Numbered from the stretch's first letter, positions 27,720-37,660 are shown. The stretch: DNA of 64,000 nt from Lachnospiraceae bacterium (GCA_900168235.1 FUZG01000003.1:186001-250000); one strand, 5' to 3'. Notes: generated by a model not told the origin, from the letters alone. Program-made: numbers and translations.

Positions 27720-27740
27720 TTAGTTATACACGTTTAAAAC

Positions 27741-27780
27741 GGAATATACCACGAATGGGCACACATTCGTGGTATATTCC
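27741..27780. repeat. Perfect 17-bp inverted repeat, 6-nt spacer
   Basis: GGAATATACCACGAATG and CATTCGTGGTATATTCC match over all 17 bases. It lacks a clear T run on the plus side; on the minus strand GTTTTAAAC follows, so it could serve as the tpiA terminator, or be a separate repeat element. Confidence 0.7.
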
Positions 27781-27836
27781 CTCTCATCATTGTGGCAGAA
27801 CCCCTTATCTATGTCCTGTCAACGCTTAAATCCGGC

Positions 27837-27859
27837 GGCGCAGTTTTTATTACTGCGCC
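27837..27859. repeat. Short perfect hairpin between the 27741 repeat and tpiA
   Basis: GGCGCAGT and ACTGCGCC with a 7-nt A/T loop and no T run on either side. Confidence 0.5.
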
Positions 27860-27953
27860 AGGCCATCATTAACGTTTACATTTTACAACATATTGCAGAT
27901 ATCATCAACCTGCAGGTATGCGCAACGAAAAGGGGTCTGAAAAAAGTTCAAAA

Positions 27954-28700
27954 TTATGCGTTTACGATCTGACCGAAATCAGGCTTCAGAGAAGCGCCGC
28001 CGATAAGACCGCCGTCGATATCAGGCTTGCTGAGAAGCTCAGCTGCGTTGCCTGCGTTCATGGATCCGCCGTACTGGATACGTACAGCTTCTGCAGTAGC
28101 TGCATCGTACATCTCAGCGATGTGATCACGGATAAGCTTACATACTTCCTGAGCCTGGTCAGCTGTAGCTGTCTTACCTGTTCCGATAGCCCAGATAGGC
28201 TCGTATGCGATAACAAGCTCCTTAACCTGATCAGCTGTTACACCCTCGAGATCCCAGGAGATCTGTCTCTTGATCCACTCTGTGTATGTTCCTGCCTCAC
28301 GAAGTGCAAGGGACTCACCACAGCAAAGGATCGGTGTAAGACCTGATGCGAATGCCTTCTTAACCTTCTGGTTGATGAGGATATCGTTCTCGCCAAAGAT
28401 ATCTCTTCTCTCAGAGTGACCGATGATGATGTACTTTACGCCTGCTTCCTTGAGCATCGGAGCAGAGATCTCACCGGTGAAAGCACCCTTATCCTCGATG
28501 TAGAAGTTCTCTGCACCAAGATTTACGTTTGTTCCCTTGATAGCCTCAGCTACAGGAACGATGTCGATTGCGGGTACGCAGTATACTACGTCAACTGCAT
28601 CGTTCTTTACGAGATCCTTAAGTGTATCACAAAGCTTTACTGCCTCACTGGGAGTCATGTTCATCTTCCAGTTGCCGGCAATGATTCTTCTTCTTGCCAT
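27954..28700 (-). CDS. tpiA: Triosephosphate isomerase
   Basis: Interconverts dihydroxyacetone phosphate and glyceraldehyde 3-phosphate. The 248-residue protein has all catalytic residues: K12 in AGNWKMN, H95 in IIGHSERR and E167 in [14 protein letters not shown], plus the phosphate loop [11 protein letters not shown]. It follows pgk by 24 bases on the minus strand, forming a pgk-tpiA unit downstream of gap. Confidence 0.97.
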   Translation of the reverse strand: MARRRIIAGNWKMNMTPSEAVKLCDTLKDLVKNDAVDVVYCVPAIDIVPVAEAIKGTNVNLGAENFYIEDKGAFTGEISAPMLKEAGVKYIIIGHSERRDIFGENDILINQKVKKAFASGLTPILCCGESLALREAGTYTEWIKRQISWDLEGVTADQVKELVIAYEPIWAIGTGKTATADQAQEVCKLIRDHIAEMYDAATAEAVRIQYGGSMNAGNAAELLSKPDIDGGLIGGASLKPDFGQIVNA

Positions 28701-28724
28701 TTTATTGTCCTTTCTAAATATCGA

Positions 28725-29960
28725 TCAACGGTTGTCAGCTGCGTATACGCCCGGAAGCTCCTTGCCCTCAAGGAACTCAAGGGAAGCACCGCCGCCTGTG
28801 GAGATGTGGGACATCTTGTCGCCGAAGCCGAGGTTGTTTACAGCTGCTGCAGAATCACCACCACCGATGATTGTTGTAGCGTCTGTTGCTGCAAGAGCCT
28901 CTGCTACTGCTACAGTACCGGCTGCGAGAACCGGGTTCTCGGAAACGCCCATAGGTCCGTTCCATACAACAGTCTTTGCAGACTTAACAGCGTCAGCATA
29001 AATCTTTCTTGTGTCAGGTCCGATATCAAGACCTTCCTTGTCGTCCGGAATAGCATCTGTCGGAACAACGATTGTCTCAAGGTTAGGATCATCGATAGGA
29101 TCCGGGAAACCTGCTGCTGCAACAGTATCTGTAGGAAGAAGGAGCTTCTTGCCGAGCTTCTCAGCCTTAGCCATCATTTCCTTACAGTAATCAAGCTTTG
29201 TATCATCAACGAGGGAGTTACCAACTTTACCGCCCTGAGCCTTGATGAATGTGTATGCCATACCACCGCCGATGATGAGGGTATCGCACTTGGAAAGAAG
29301 GTTATCGATAACAGCAAGCTTATCAGCAACCTTAGCACCGCCGAGGATAGCTACGAAAGGACGAACCGGGTTCTCAACAGCGTTGCCGAGGAACTTGATC
29401 TCCTTCTCCATAAGGTATCCAACTGCGCATGTGCCGTTCTTCTCACGGATGAACTTTGTAACAACGGATACGGAAGCGTGTGCTCTGTGAGCAGAACCGA
29501 AAGCGTCGCATACATAGTCATCAGCAAGATCAGCAAGCTCCTTAGCGAACTGCTCGCCTGCATCCTGCGGCTTTGTCTCTTCCTTGCCTCTGAAACGAGT
29601 ATTCTCAAGAAGAACAACATCACCCTCGTTCATAGCTGCAACTGCTGCTGTAGCCTTCTCGCCTGTAACGTTGTCATCCTGAACAAAGTTTACTTCCTTG
29701 CCAAGCTTCTCAGAAAGTCTCTTTGCAACTGCTGCAAGTGACTCACCCGGATTCGGGCCATTCTTTACCTTACCAAGGTGGGAGCAAAGGATAACCTTAG
29801 CGCCATCCTTAACAAGCTTCTGAATTGTAGGAAGAGCTGCAACGATACGTGTCTCGTCTGTGATCTCACCATTCTTGAGCGGAACATTGAAGTCACATCT
29901 TACAAGTACTCTTCTGCCCTTTGCGTTAAAATCATCAACGGTCTTTTTGTTAAGAGCCAT
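28725..29960 (-). CDS. pgk: Phosphoglycerate kinase
   Basis: Transfers phosphate from 1,3-bisphosphoglycerate to ADP. The 411-residue protein shows the N-terminal signature [27 protein letters not shown], and the nucleotide-domain blocks [18 protein letters not shown] and [15 protein letters not shown]. It lies between gap (upstream, separated by a terminator) and tpiA (24 bases downstream). Confidence 0.97.
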   Translation of the reverse strand: MALNKKTVDDFNAKGRRVLVRCDFNVPLKNGEITDETRIVAALPTIQKLVKDGAKVILCSHLGKVKNGPNPGESLAAVAKRLSEKLGKEVNFVQDDNVTGEKATAAVAAMNEGDVVLLENTRFRGKEETKPQDAGEQFAKELADLADDYVCDAFGSAHRAHASVSVVTKFIREKNGTCAVGYLMEKEIKFLGNAVENPVRPFVAILGGAKVADKLAVIDNLLSKCDTLIIGGGMAYTFIKAQGGKVGNSLVDDTKLDYCKEMMAKAEKLGKKLLLPTDTVAAAGFPDPIDDPNLETIVVPTDAIPDDKEGLDIGPDTRKIYADAVKSAKTVVWNGPMGVSENPVLAAGTVAVAEALAATDATTIIGGGDSAAAVNNLGFGDKMSHISTGGGASLEFLEGKELPGVYAADNR

Positions 29961-30043
29961 TTTCTAATACCTCCATATAGGTTTTATTGATTACCATGCT
30001 TTACGCATGAATTATCCATAGATCGATCATTCAAAAGGAAGGA

Positions 30044-30080
30044 AAAAGGTCCGGGCCCCTAAAAGGCTCCGGACCTCTTG
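30044..30080 (-). terminator. Terminator of gap
   Basis: AGGTCCGG and CCGGACCT stem with an inner CCT/AGG pair, followed on the minus strand by CTTTTTCC, about 75 bases after the gap stop. It separates gap from pgk-tpiA. Confidence 0.8.
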
Positions 30081-30154
30081 ATTTTCCGAACTATTCGAAC
30101 ACTTTTGCAGGACAGGCTTACGCCGCACCTGCGTCATTTTTTATCAGATTTGGA

Positions 30155-31171
30155 TTAAGCCAGCTCTGAGAAGTACTTGATTGTACGAACCATCTGAGAT
30201 GTGTAGGAGTTCTCGTTATCGTACCAAGAAACAACCTGAACCTCATACTGGTCATCAGAGATCTTGCTAACCATTGTCTGAGTAGCATCGAAGAGAGAAC
30301 CGAATCTCATTCCAACGATATCGGAAGAAACGATCTCATCCTCGTTGTAACCGAAGGACTCGTTAGCTGCTGCCTTCATAGCTGCGTTGATACCCTCAAC
30401 TGTTACATCAGCCTTGTTTACAACTGCTGTAAGGATTGTTGTAGAACCTGTCGGGGTCGGTACACGCTGAGCAGAGCCGATAAGCTTGCCGTTAAGCTCA
30501 GGAATAACAAGGCCGATAGCCTTTGCAGCACCTGTGCTGTTCGGAACGATGTTGATAGCAGCTGCACGTGAACGACGAAGGTCGCCCTTTCTCTGCGGTC
30601 CATCAAGAGTCATCTGATCACCTGTGTAAGCATGGATTGTTACCATGATACCAGACTGGATCGGAGCATACTTGTTAAGAGCTGCTGCCATAGGTGCAAG
30701 ACAGTTAGTTGTGCAGGAAGCTGCTGAGATGATTGTGTCAGAAGCCTTCAGTGTCTCGTGGTTTGTATTGTAAACGATTGTAGGAAGATCATTTCCTGCA
30801 GGAGCAGAAATAACAACCTTTCTAGCACCAGCGTTGATGTGAGCCTGAGCCTTCTCCTTGGATGTGTAGAAGCCAGAGCACTCAAGAACAACGTCTACCT
30901 TAAGGTCGCCCCAAGGACAGTTGTTTGCATCCGGGAATGCATAGATCTTGATCTCCTTGCCGCAAACGATGATAGAATCGTCTGTTGCAGAAACCTCATC
31001 AGCATGCTCGTACTTACCCTGTGAGCTGTCATACTTAAGAAGATGAGCGAGCATCTTAGGGCTAGTTAAGTCATTGATTGCTACTACTTCGTAACCTTCT
31101 GCTCCGAACATCTGACGGAATGCAAGACGTCCGATACGGCCAAAACCGTTGATTGCTACTCTTACTGCCAT
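30155..31171 (-). CDS. gap: Glyceraldehyde-3-phosphate dehydrogenase
   Basis: A 338-residue NAD-dependent glycolytic enzyme forming 1,3-bisphosphoglycerate. The Rossmann start is [16 protein letters not shown], and the active site [12 protein letters not shown] has C153 as the nucleophile; [17 protein letters not shown] is near the end. The start at 31171 is preceded by AGGAGG; a longer frame up to 31240 lacks support. Single gene with its own promoter (31305-31333) and terminator. Confidence 0.97.
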   Translation of the reverse strand: MAVRVAINGFGRIGRLAFRQMFGAEGYEVVAINDLTSPKMLAHLLKYDSSQGKYEHADEVSATDDSIIVCGKEIKIYAFPDANNCPWGDLKVDVVLECSGFYTSKEKAQAHINAGARKVVISAPAGNDLPTIVYNTNHETLKASDTIISAASCTTNCLAPMAAALNKYAPIQSGIMVTIHAYTGDQMTLDGPQRKGDLRRSRAAAINIVPNSTGAAKAIGLVIPELNGKLIGSAQRVPTPTGSTTILTAVVNKADVTVEGINAAMKAAANESFGYNEDEIVSSDIVGMRFGSLFDATQTMVSKISDDQYEVQVVSWYDNENSYTSQMVRTIKYFSELA

Positions 31172-31304
31172 TTTGTAATCCTCCTGAAATTGAATGATTA
31201 ATTTTTTTCTAGATACACTAGATTCAGGCCTGCCGGGCATATCGGAACAATTCAGGAGATAGCAAAAACTCCTTTATCATCAGTGTGCCCAGTCAGCAAT
31301 ATTT

Positions 31305-31333
31305 ATTCTAAATGATTGATAAAAAAAATACAA
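31305..31333 (-). promoter_or_regulatory. sigma-A promoter of gap
   Basis: On the minus strand TTGTAT, a 17-base spacer and TAGAAT. The leader would be about 125 bases long. Confidence 0.55.
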
Positions 31334-31354
31334 GTGCCTTTTCATGCAACTTGC

Positions 31355-31386
31355 GTACATTTAGGTGATTGTATCTAAATATGTAC
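31355..31386. promoter_or_regulatory. Imperfect palindrome upstream of the gap promoter
   Basis: GTACATTTAG and CTAAATATGTAC arms (two extra bases in the right arm), 22 bases upstream of the gap -35 box. Confidence 0.3.
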
Positions 31387-31469
31387 TATACAGCCATTTC
31401 ACGAATACCTTTTTCGTCATTTTTGTATTCTTTATACATTTATGACATAAAAGTCTTTGTGCATAAATT

Positions 31470-31516
31470 AACGATTAATATGAACGATCAATCATTTTTT
31501 TGACCACATGATCGTT
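31470..31516. promoter_or_regulatory. AACGAT repeat cluster upstream of the PHP promoter
   Basis: AACGAT occurs at 31470 and 31483 (13 bases apart) and inverted at 31511; AACGATCA and TGATCGTT form a perfect 8-bp pair. Ends 20 bases before the -35 box of the plus-strand operon. Confidence 0.35.
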
Positions 31517-31536
31517 TGATATGTTATAAGTCCTTT

Positions 31537-31565
31537 TTTACAACCTGCCTCAAAAAACGTATAAT
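31537..31565 (+). promoter_or_regulatory. sigma-A promoter of the PHP-acyltransferase-GT operon
   Basis: TTTACA, a 17-base spacer and TATAAT, 48 bases before the start of the PHP gene. Confidence 0.65.
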
Positions 31566-31613
31566 GCAACGTAGCAATGAATAACGGATCAATTTTTCAA
31601 ACGGAGAAAAATA

Positions 31614-32495
31614 ATGATAAGATCAGATCTTCATACACATACCACTTTTTCTACTGACGGAAAATCCGAAATGGCGGATATGATCGAATCTGCGAGAGGA
31701 CGCCGTATACAGACCATCTGCTTTACAGAGCACATGGACTACGATACTCACTACCCCGAGGGCGAGGGAACCTTCGTCGTGGACACCGATTCCTATATGA
31801 AGCGTGTCCGTGAGCTTCAGTTCCGCGAAAACCCGGATAATGCAGTTCTCGGAGCAGGACAGTCTGCTCCTGACGATATGTACGGACCTGTAGAAGTACT
31901 CTTCGGCGTGGAACTGGGTCTCCAGCCTCATCTTGTGGAGCATTACAAAAAGTACACGGCATCCTATCCCTTCGATTTTATAATAGGTTCATCCCATGTG
32001 ACAGGCGGCATCGACCCTGCTTTTCCCGAGTTCTGGGAAGGCTACAGGACCGAAAAGGATGCTGTCCTCGCATACTTTGAATGTGAGTATAAGTGCGCAT
32101 CATTATTTGATACCTACGATGTGTACGGTCATATCGACTATGCACTCCGATATGCCCCGTCCGTTAAAAAAGGCGAAACCCGCGAGTTTTCATATGATGA
32201 ATACGGCGATATCCTTGACGAGCTCTTAAAGACAATTATCAGCAAAGGAAAAGGAATCGAACTTAACAGCGCAGGATATAGGAAAGGGCTCCACCGTCCA
32301 AATCCCGACATTTCTATCCTTAAGCGTTATAAGGAACTCGGTGGAGAGATACTTACCATCGGTTCAGATGCCCATGTCACCACCGACATCGCCGCGGATT
32401 TTGACCTTGCCGAAAAAGCTCTCCGTTCATGCGGATTCACAGGTCACTATATATTTAGGAACAGAAAGCCTGTCCGTATTGATTTTGACGAGTAA
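31614..32495 (+). CDS. PHP-domain phosphatase, histidinol-phosphatase (HisJ)-like
   Basis: A 293-residue metal-dependent phosphoesterase of the PHP family. Metal-ligand motifs are SDLHTHTTFSTDGKS at the N-terminus, FTEHMDYD, IIGSSHV, DVYGHIDYA and IGSDAHVTTDIA. The layout resembles HisJ, which dephosphorylates histidinol phosphate, but no other his gene is nearby and it is followed by surface-glycan-type genes, so a different phosphate substrate is possible. SD GGAGAAA precedes the ATG. Confidence 0.85.
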   Translation: MIRSDLHTHTTFSTDGKSEMADMIESARGRRIQTICFTEHMDYDTHYPEGEGTFVVDTDSYMKRVRELQFRENPDNAVLGAGQSAPDDMYGPVEVLFGVELGLQPHLVEHYKKYTASYPFDFIIGSSHVTGGIDPAFPEFWEGYRTEKDAVLAYFECEYKCASLFDTYDVYGHIDYALRYAPSVKKGETREFSYDEYGDILDELLKTIISKGKGIELNSAGYRKGLHRPNPDISILKRYKELGGEILTIGSDAHVTTDIAADFDLAEKALRSCGFTGHYIFRNRKPVRIDFDE

Positions 32496-32539
32496 AAAGA
32501 AACTGAAAGGAGAAGGACTTTTTGTCCTGATACAAAAAA

Positions 32540-33724
32540 TTGTCATCAACAACAAAACGAAAAATCCAGCCGTCGCTTGATCTTATCCGCGCCGTGAGCG
32601 CTGTCGCGATCGTGCTGTTCCACTACAGCTACACCTTTTATGAATATGCCATCCCCGGCAAAGGACCCGATTTCCTGCGTTCAGTTAATTCTGACTGGGG
32701 CGGCGTATTTGTAGCCGTATTCTTCATGCTGTCAGGTGCAGCCCTGATCTATAACCACCCGAGATTCATTCCCGAAAAGTCAGCTGACTCTTCCGCTTCA
32801 CTTGCAGGCCGTATAGGGATCGGCTTCAGAAATCTCATAACATTCTGGAAAAAAAGATGGCTCAGCCTCTTTCCTATGTTCTATGTCGCATGGATCATCA
32901 TGTACGTCATTAATTCCAGAAGAGTCGGTTCATGGTACTGGGGCGGACCGAGAAAAAACTTCCTGTTCTCACTTTTTGGCATGGACGGTTATTTCATGCA
33001 CCTTGGGCAGAATTACTACTGCCTAGGTGAGTGGTTCCTTGGCGGCATCATTTTTTTGTACCTGCTCTATCCTCTGCTACAGTGGGCATGGCAGCACATC
33101 CGCATCCCCGGAACAGTGATACTCACATTTTTCTATGTGTTTAATCTCTACAGAAATAATTATTCCAGCGCGCCGGATACCAATATTTTCATCATCCTTA
33201 TAAAGTACTACAACAGCCACATCACTATTTCCGACAATATGTGCCTGTGGACATGTATGATGAATTTCTGGCTGGGCTTTGCGCTCATCACCTACGCGGT
33301 TCCTTTTCTCGACCGGGCAAAGGAAGATTTTAAAAAGCGAAATGTGATCACCGCTGTACTGTCAGTGGTCATCATAATCATCCTCGCTTCTGTAGAAATG
33401 CCTGTACCGAAGATCATATGCTGTACCGTACTTGCAGTTTGTTTTTATCTGCTGTTCACTGCGATAGCAAACCTCTGCCCTATCACAGCAGAAAACGTCG
33501 TTACGAAGACTCTGAGTAAATATTCCTACGGAATCTTCCTCGTGCATCACGTGATCCTATACGGCGTCATGGCATTGGTACGTTCAGTGACCTTCAACAG
33601 GATCACTGCCCTGCTGTTCTTTATTCCGATATTTATCCTGATCCTCGCTGTCGGGGTGCTTCTTCACGAAGTTGTTCATAGAGCAATGAAGATGGTAATA
33701 CCGCACGTTAAAAAAACAAAATGA
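32540..33724 (+). CDS. Acyltransferase 3-family membrane protein (TTG start)
   Basis: A 394-residue polytopic acyltransferase with SLDLIRAVSAVAIVLFHYSYTF at the N-terminus (conserved His in LFHYS) and about ten helices, the typical arrangement for O-acetyl or O-succinyl transferases acting on surface sugars. The reading frame opens after a stop at 32528, and the only upstream initiator is TTG at 32540. An AAAGGAG lies about 30 bases upstream with a small hairpin (AAGGAC/GTCCT) in between. The stop overlaps the next start (ATGA). Confidence 0.8.
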   Translation: MSSTTKRKIQPSLDLIRAVSAVAIVLFHYSYTFYEYAIPGKGPDFLRSVNSDWGGVFVAVFFMLSGAALIYNHPRFIPEKSADSSASLAGRIGIGFRNLITFWKKRWLSLFPMFYVAWIIMYVINSRRVGSWYWGGPRKNFLFSLFGMDGYFMHLGQNYYCLGEWFLGGIIFLYLLYPLLQWAWQHIRIPGTVILTFFYVFNLYRNNYSSAPDTNIFIILIKYYNSHITISDNMCLWTCMMNFWLGFALITYAVPFLDRAKEDFKKRNVITAVLSVVIIIILASVEMPVPKIICCTVLAVCFYLLFTAIANLCPITAENVVTKTLSKYSYGIFLVHHVILYGVMALVRSVTFNRITALLFFIPIFILILAVGVLLHEVVHRAMKMVIPHVKKTK

Positions 33725-34827
33725 CTATCACTGATTATTTTAAGGAACTAAAAACAAAGGATATCATCTGTTGGGGAAGCGGAAAGCATTTCCGAAACAG
33801 CACCGAACCGTTTTTACGTAAAAGCGGTCTGATCAATAATCTCAAGGGATTTGTGACAGCTACAGGGAAACCTGTCGCTGAATTTGGAGAGAGTTCCTAC
33901 AAAACCATAGGAAAAGCAGAATTGGCAGCGATGGACAGTAAAAACACCGTGATCCTTATCGCCGTTACAGGATATGAAGAGATTCTTTCCCAGTTACGTT
34001 CAGACGCCCGACTGGCTTTGTTTGAAGCCATTCCGTCCATTTTTCTGGAATTTTTGTATGAGGATCTTCAGCTTTTATCAGTAGTCAAGCCTCCGCGCAA
34101 TTACCGAAAACACGATACCCCGATGATTCCAAAGATCATCCACGCCATCTGGTTTTCCGACGAACCTATGCCGGAACTGTATCAGAGATGCCTGGAGTCC
34201 TGGAAAAGATATGCTCCGGATCATGAGATAAAAATCTGGAATCTGGAAACGTATAAACCGGATCAGTGCCTGTTTTTCGAGCAGGCTGTCGCCCATAAGA
34301 ACTGGGCTTTTGCATCGGATTATACGAGAGCTGACCTGCTCCGCAGATATGGCGGGATATATATGGATCTGGATGTGGAAATGCTCCGTCCTATCGACGA
34401 TCTGCTGTATAACGATGCCTACATGAGCTTTGAATCACCGGACCGTATAGAATGCGGTTCAGGAATGGGAGCAAAGCCCGGGCATCCAATCTTTCAGGAA
34501 ATCTGCGAAAGCTATGAAAAAAGACCATACTTAAAGGCAGATGGAACCTGGGACAATTCCACCTGCCCTGTGCGTTACACAAAAGTCATTGAAAAATATG
34601 GTCTCAAGAAAAACGGAGACTTCCAGTTTGTTGATGACATAACCGTTTATCCCTTCGAGACGCTTACCTGTAAAAGTTTCGATACAGGAATCATCTATAA
34701 TACGGATCTAAGCTATACCATACACCACCACAACGGGAGCTGGATCCCGGATCCTGCCCACCGCGCAATCTGTAATAGATATGAGAAGATCCAAAGTTTT
34801 ATCACCGAGAAAAACATAACGGTATGA
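33721..34827 (+). CDS. DXD-type glycosyltransferase (Gly_transf_sug)
   Basis: A 368-residue cytoplasmic glycosyltransferase. Residues about 1-115 form an extra N-terminal domain beginning with a Rossmann-like DIICWGSGKHFRNS. The transferase domain starts at IPKIIHAIWFSDEPMPELY and has the nucleotide-sugar DXD in LLRRYGGIYMDLDVEML, as in OCH1/capsule-type enzymes. It overlaps the acyltransferase gene by four bases. Sugar specificity unknown. Confidence 0.85.
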   Translation: MTITDYFKELKTKDIICWGSGKHFRNSTEPFLRKSGLINNLKGFVTATGKPVAEFGESSYKTIGKAELAAMDSKNTVILIAVTGYEEILSQLRSDARLALFEAIPSIFLEFLYEDLQLLSVVKPPRNYRKHDTPMIPKIIHAIWFSDEPMPELYQRCLESWKRYAPDHEIKIWNLETYKPDQCLFFEQAVAHKNWAFASDYTRADLLRRYGGIYMDLDVEMLRPIDDLLYNDAYMSFESPDRIECGSGMGAKPGHPIFQEICESYEKRPYLKADGTWDNSTCPVRYTKVIEKYGLKKNGDFQFVDDITVYPFETLTCKSFDTGIIYNTDLSYTIHHHNGSWIPDPAHRAICNRYEKIQSFITEKNITV

Positions 34828-34854
34828 TCAAAACTTTCCCGTTCCCAAAATCTA

Positions 34855-36516
34855 TTACGGACGGGACTTATATCTCATAGCAATTCTCGATACACCGATC
34901 ACAGCAGCCATGATCCAAAATGGCACGTAAGTAAATAAGTATCTGGCTTTTGCTTCAAAAAGAAGTTCAAAAATAAACAGTCCCACCAGGGAGAGCAGTA
35001 TCACAGACGAGAAATGATCGATTTCTCCATGTGGTTCCTGCTCTTCTTTTTTCTTAACAAAAACACTTACACCAAGCATCAGTGAAAGCGCGAGGATCGT
35101 GAGCCATGCAAACTGCTCCATAGTGCTGAAAAACAGATTGTGTTCTCCGCCCAGCTGTATCCACGCCATTATGTGAGGGGTCAATCCATTGCTCTTCACA
35201 TAGGGCATATTTCCGAAATCAGTTCCCGCAAAGAAATTGCCGTCAATTCCCCATGCAAAGGTTCCGTCTCCGAAGTTTATCATGGTCTTACGGGCTAAAT
35301 GTCCTGCAAGTCCCGCTGCCCCATACTCATGAACACGTTCCCTTGCAACTTCCATATTTTTACGCGTACGTTCATCATGAGGGATCCCATTCGTAAAGTT
35401 CGTATCATCATTTGAATAGACCCCATCCGTTTCAGGATTAAGTCCCATCATGAAGTAATGAGGCATACCAAAAGCCTTATCAGGGTCGAGAGTGAGCCCC
35501 AGCGAAGGATACACGCCCTTAGATATCAAGAGATGTACAACGATAAATGCTACGGCAAAAACAACCGGTGCCGGATTTATTTTCCGCTTTTCAAAAAAAT
35601 GTACAGCCTCAATTAAAATGACCGCGATAGTAACTATAACGGACTGGGGTTTTATCGCATAACCCTCTGCCGCAAGCACTCCTATCAGCATCCATCCTGC
35701 GTGGTCACATACAAATTTCTGCACCTTTGACTGATTCGCGGCCTCACTGACCGCTGTCTTCTCTTCCGGAAGTCTGTAATGCATCCTGACTGAGATATAT
35801 AAAACCGCCGCAGGTATCACCAGTCCCACCTGATCGGAATAAGTGATGATAAGCCATGGTGACATGCCGACCATCACTGCATAAATGATCCATGCGATCC
35901 AGCTTGTGATATATGGCAGTCCCTTTCCGATGCTCCTTAGAACCCTGCTCACAGTGCAGAATACCAGCACTCCCGTAATCGAAAAGATAATGCACTGAAA
36001 TACCGACAGCGCAATGACAGATTCTGTACCGAAGATCCCGGCTATTCTCAGCACTGTCACATATATCCAGACGATCATCAAGTTATTCGGGTGCGCCGAA
36101 AAATAATCGGTGCTCACAGCCATCTGGTCATGATGCAATATTTTGTACACTGCATCAAGCACCCCCGCCGGATCCCAGTCCGAATAGAAAAATCCGCTGG
36201 TCACAAATACACACTCAGCGATAAAAAGCAGTAGTACCGCCGCAGGAAAAATCTTCGCCGTGTGCTTAGTTAGAACCCCTTCAAGCGCTCCAAGCTTTGC
36301 TTTGAAGCGACTTCCGATAAAACATATAAGCCCGGTAAGGATAAGCCCCACTGCCATCAGCAGACCGTTAGATCTCATAAATACGGGTTTCAGATAGTAG
36401 TCAGTTTTTGGTGCATAAAATGCAAGGAGCAGGCATGTTACGCCGATCAGCGCTAGATAAAGCACCGAAATAAAAGATGACACAAGGGCTCCTAAATTCT
36501 TTTTCATATGTTCCAT
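34855..36516 (-). CDS. Polytopic membrane protein, GT-C glycosyltransferase-like
   Basis: A 553-residue membrane protein with about 11-13 helices. A large outer loop following helix 3 contains SDWDPAGVLDAV, where GT-C enzymes carry their acidic catalytic residues, and a later loop has NDDTNFTNGIPHDERTRKN. This fits a lipid-linked-sugar glycosyltransferase such as the PMT/GT39 group, but the match is one of layout only. It starts one base after the mnmA stop, so it is read from the desulfurase-mnmA transcript. A second ATG lies nine bases further in. Confidence 0.6.
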   Translation of the reverse strand: MEHMKKNLGALVSSFISVLYLALIGVTCLLLAFYAPKTDYYLKPVFMRSNGLLMAVGLILTGLICFIGSRFKAKLGALEGVLTKHTAKIFPAAVLLLFIAECVFVTSGFFYSDWDPAGVLDAVYKILHHDQMAVSTDYFSAHPNNLMIVWIYVTVLRIAGIFGTESVIALSVFQCIIFSITGVLVFCTVSRVLRSIGKGLPYITSWIAWIIYAVMVGMSPWLIITYSDQVGLVIPAAVLYISVRMHYRLPEEKTAVSEAANQSKVQKFVCDHAGWMLIGVLAAEGYAIKPQSVIVTIAVILIEAVHFFEKRKINPAPVVFAVAFIVVHLLISKGVYPSLGLTLDPDKAFGMPHYFMMGLNPETDGVYSNDDTNFTNGIPHDERTRKNMEVARERVHEYGAAGLAGHLARKTMINFGDGTFAWGIDGNFFAGTDFGNMPYVKSNGLTPHIMAWIQLGGEHNLFFSTMEQFAWLTILALSLMLGVSVFVKKKEEQEPHGEIDHFSSVILLSLVGLFIFELLFEAKARYLFTYVPFWIMAAVIGVSRIAMRYKSRP

Positions 36517-36517
36517 G

Positions 36518-37660
36518 TCACTTCACCGGTCCCATGATAGTTCCGCCGCCGTAAACCACGTCACCATCGTAGAAAACAACAGCCTGTCCCGGTGTCACAG
36601 CTCTGACCGGAGTGTCAAAATCCGCACGGATAGTATCCTCGTCAACACGGGTCAATGTACACATTTCTCCCCCATGCTTATAACGGATCTTTCCCATCAC
36701 ACGGGCTTTTTCGCCTATTGGCAGATCTTCTACGGACATAAAGTTCAGAGCATTACAGAGAAGTGACGTCGTAAATACATCTGTATTTTCACCGATCACA
36801 ACCTCATTAGTCTCAGGTCTGATCTCCGTCACAAACACGTGATGCCCCATGGGAAGACCAAGTCCGCGTCTCTGACCGATAGTGTAGTGAGTGATTCCTT
36901 TATGCTGTCCAAGTATCTTTCCGTCGGCTGTCACGAAATTACCGGGTCCCGGGACCACAAGCTTACTGCCCGCATCCGCTGTACGCTCATTCTCGCGCTC
37001 AACTTCTTTTTCGATGAATCCTGCATAGTCATTATCATTTATAAAGCAGATTTCCTGACTGTCAGGCTTATGTGAAACGGGGAGACCTATACGCTCCGCG
37101 ATCTCACGAACCTCAGGCTTCTCATACGCACCAACAGGCATCAGCGTGTGCTTCAGCTGTTCCTGAGTGAGATTATAAAGTGCATAAGTCTGATCCTTCG
37201 CCTGAGTTTTTGACATGTGCAGAGAATAGCGTCCATTCGGGAGCTTCACCACCTGCGCATAATGACCCGTTGCGATGTAATCAGCACCGAGCGCCATGCT
37301 TTTCTGCAAAAGAGACTCCCACTTAACGTATCTGTTGCATGCGATACAGGGATTCGGAGTCCGTCCCGCAAGGTATTCCCTTGTGAAATAATCAATGACG
37401 TTCTGCTGAAATTCTTCCCTGAAATTCATTACGTAATAAGGTATTCCGATACGCTCCGCAACACGTCTCGCATCATCAACCGCAGTGATGCCGCAGCATC
37501 CATTATCCCTTGCGGTCTCCTCCGCATCATCCGCCTGCCATATCTGCATGGTGACACCGATCACATTGTATCCTTCTTCCTTAAGGAGATATGCCGCCAC
37601 GCTGGAATCAACGCCTCCTGACATACCTACTACAACTGTTCCTTTGCTCACCTGTATCAC
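36518..37660 (-). CDS. mnmA: MnmA, tRNA 2-thiouridylase
   Basis: Thiolates U34 of Glu, Gln and Lys tRNAs. The 380-residue protein has the ATP-pyrophosphatase loop GMSGGVDSSVAAYLL at 12-26, the first catalytic Cys in NPCIACNRYVKW (C108) and the persulfide Cys in SQEICFIND (C205), plus the C-terminal beta-barrel domain GQAVVFYDGDVVYGGG. Its start overlaps the stop of the desulfurase gene (ATGA), an arrangement seen where a dedicated desulfurase feeds MnmA. Confidence 0.96.
   Translation of the reverse strand: MIQVSKGTVVVGMSGGVDSSVAAYLLKEEGYNVIGVTMQIWQADDAEETARDNGCCGITAVDDARRVAERIGIPYYVMNFREEFQQNVIDYFTREYLAGRTPNPCIACNRYVKWESLLQKSMALGADYIATGHYAQVVKLPNGRYSLHMSKTQAKDQTYALYNLTQEQLKHTLMPVGAYEKPEVREIAERIGLPVSHKPDSQEICFINDNDYAGFIEKEVERENERTADAGSKLVVPGPGNFVTADGKILGQHKGITHYTIGQRRGLGLPMGHHVFVTEIRPETNEVVIGENTDVFTTSLLCNALNFMSVEDLPIGEKARVMGKIRYKHGGEMCTLTRVDEDTIRADFDTPVRAVTPGQAVVFYDGDVVYGGGTIMGPVK

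Larger units (their letters stand above)
27655..27953. other. Hairpin-rich intergenic region between MCP and tpiA
   Basis: About 300 bases with three strong inverted repeats (27668-27719, 27741-27780, 27837-27859) and no supported gene. It lies between the convergent ends of the MCP gene and tpiA. Confidence 0.6.
31172..31613. other. Divergent regulatory region between gap and the PHP operon
   Basis: It contains the gap promoter and the PHP promoter, plus an imperfect palindrome at 31355-31386 and AACGAT repeats at 31470-31516. No gene is supported. Confidence 0.6.

Noticed and set aside
28416-29741. A 441-codon open frame on the plus strand opposite pgk and tpiA
   Set aside because: It is the mirror of two strongly conserved glycolytic genes, its protein is a Cys/Ser/Leu-rich jumble, and it has no SD. 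It is a codon-usage shadow.
34837-34866. Possible hairpin (TCCCGT..CC with GG..ACGGGA) between two convergent genes
   Set aside because: It overlaps the stop and coding end of the membrane protein gene, has a bulge and no T run; not convincing as a terminator.
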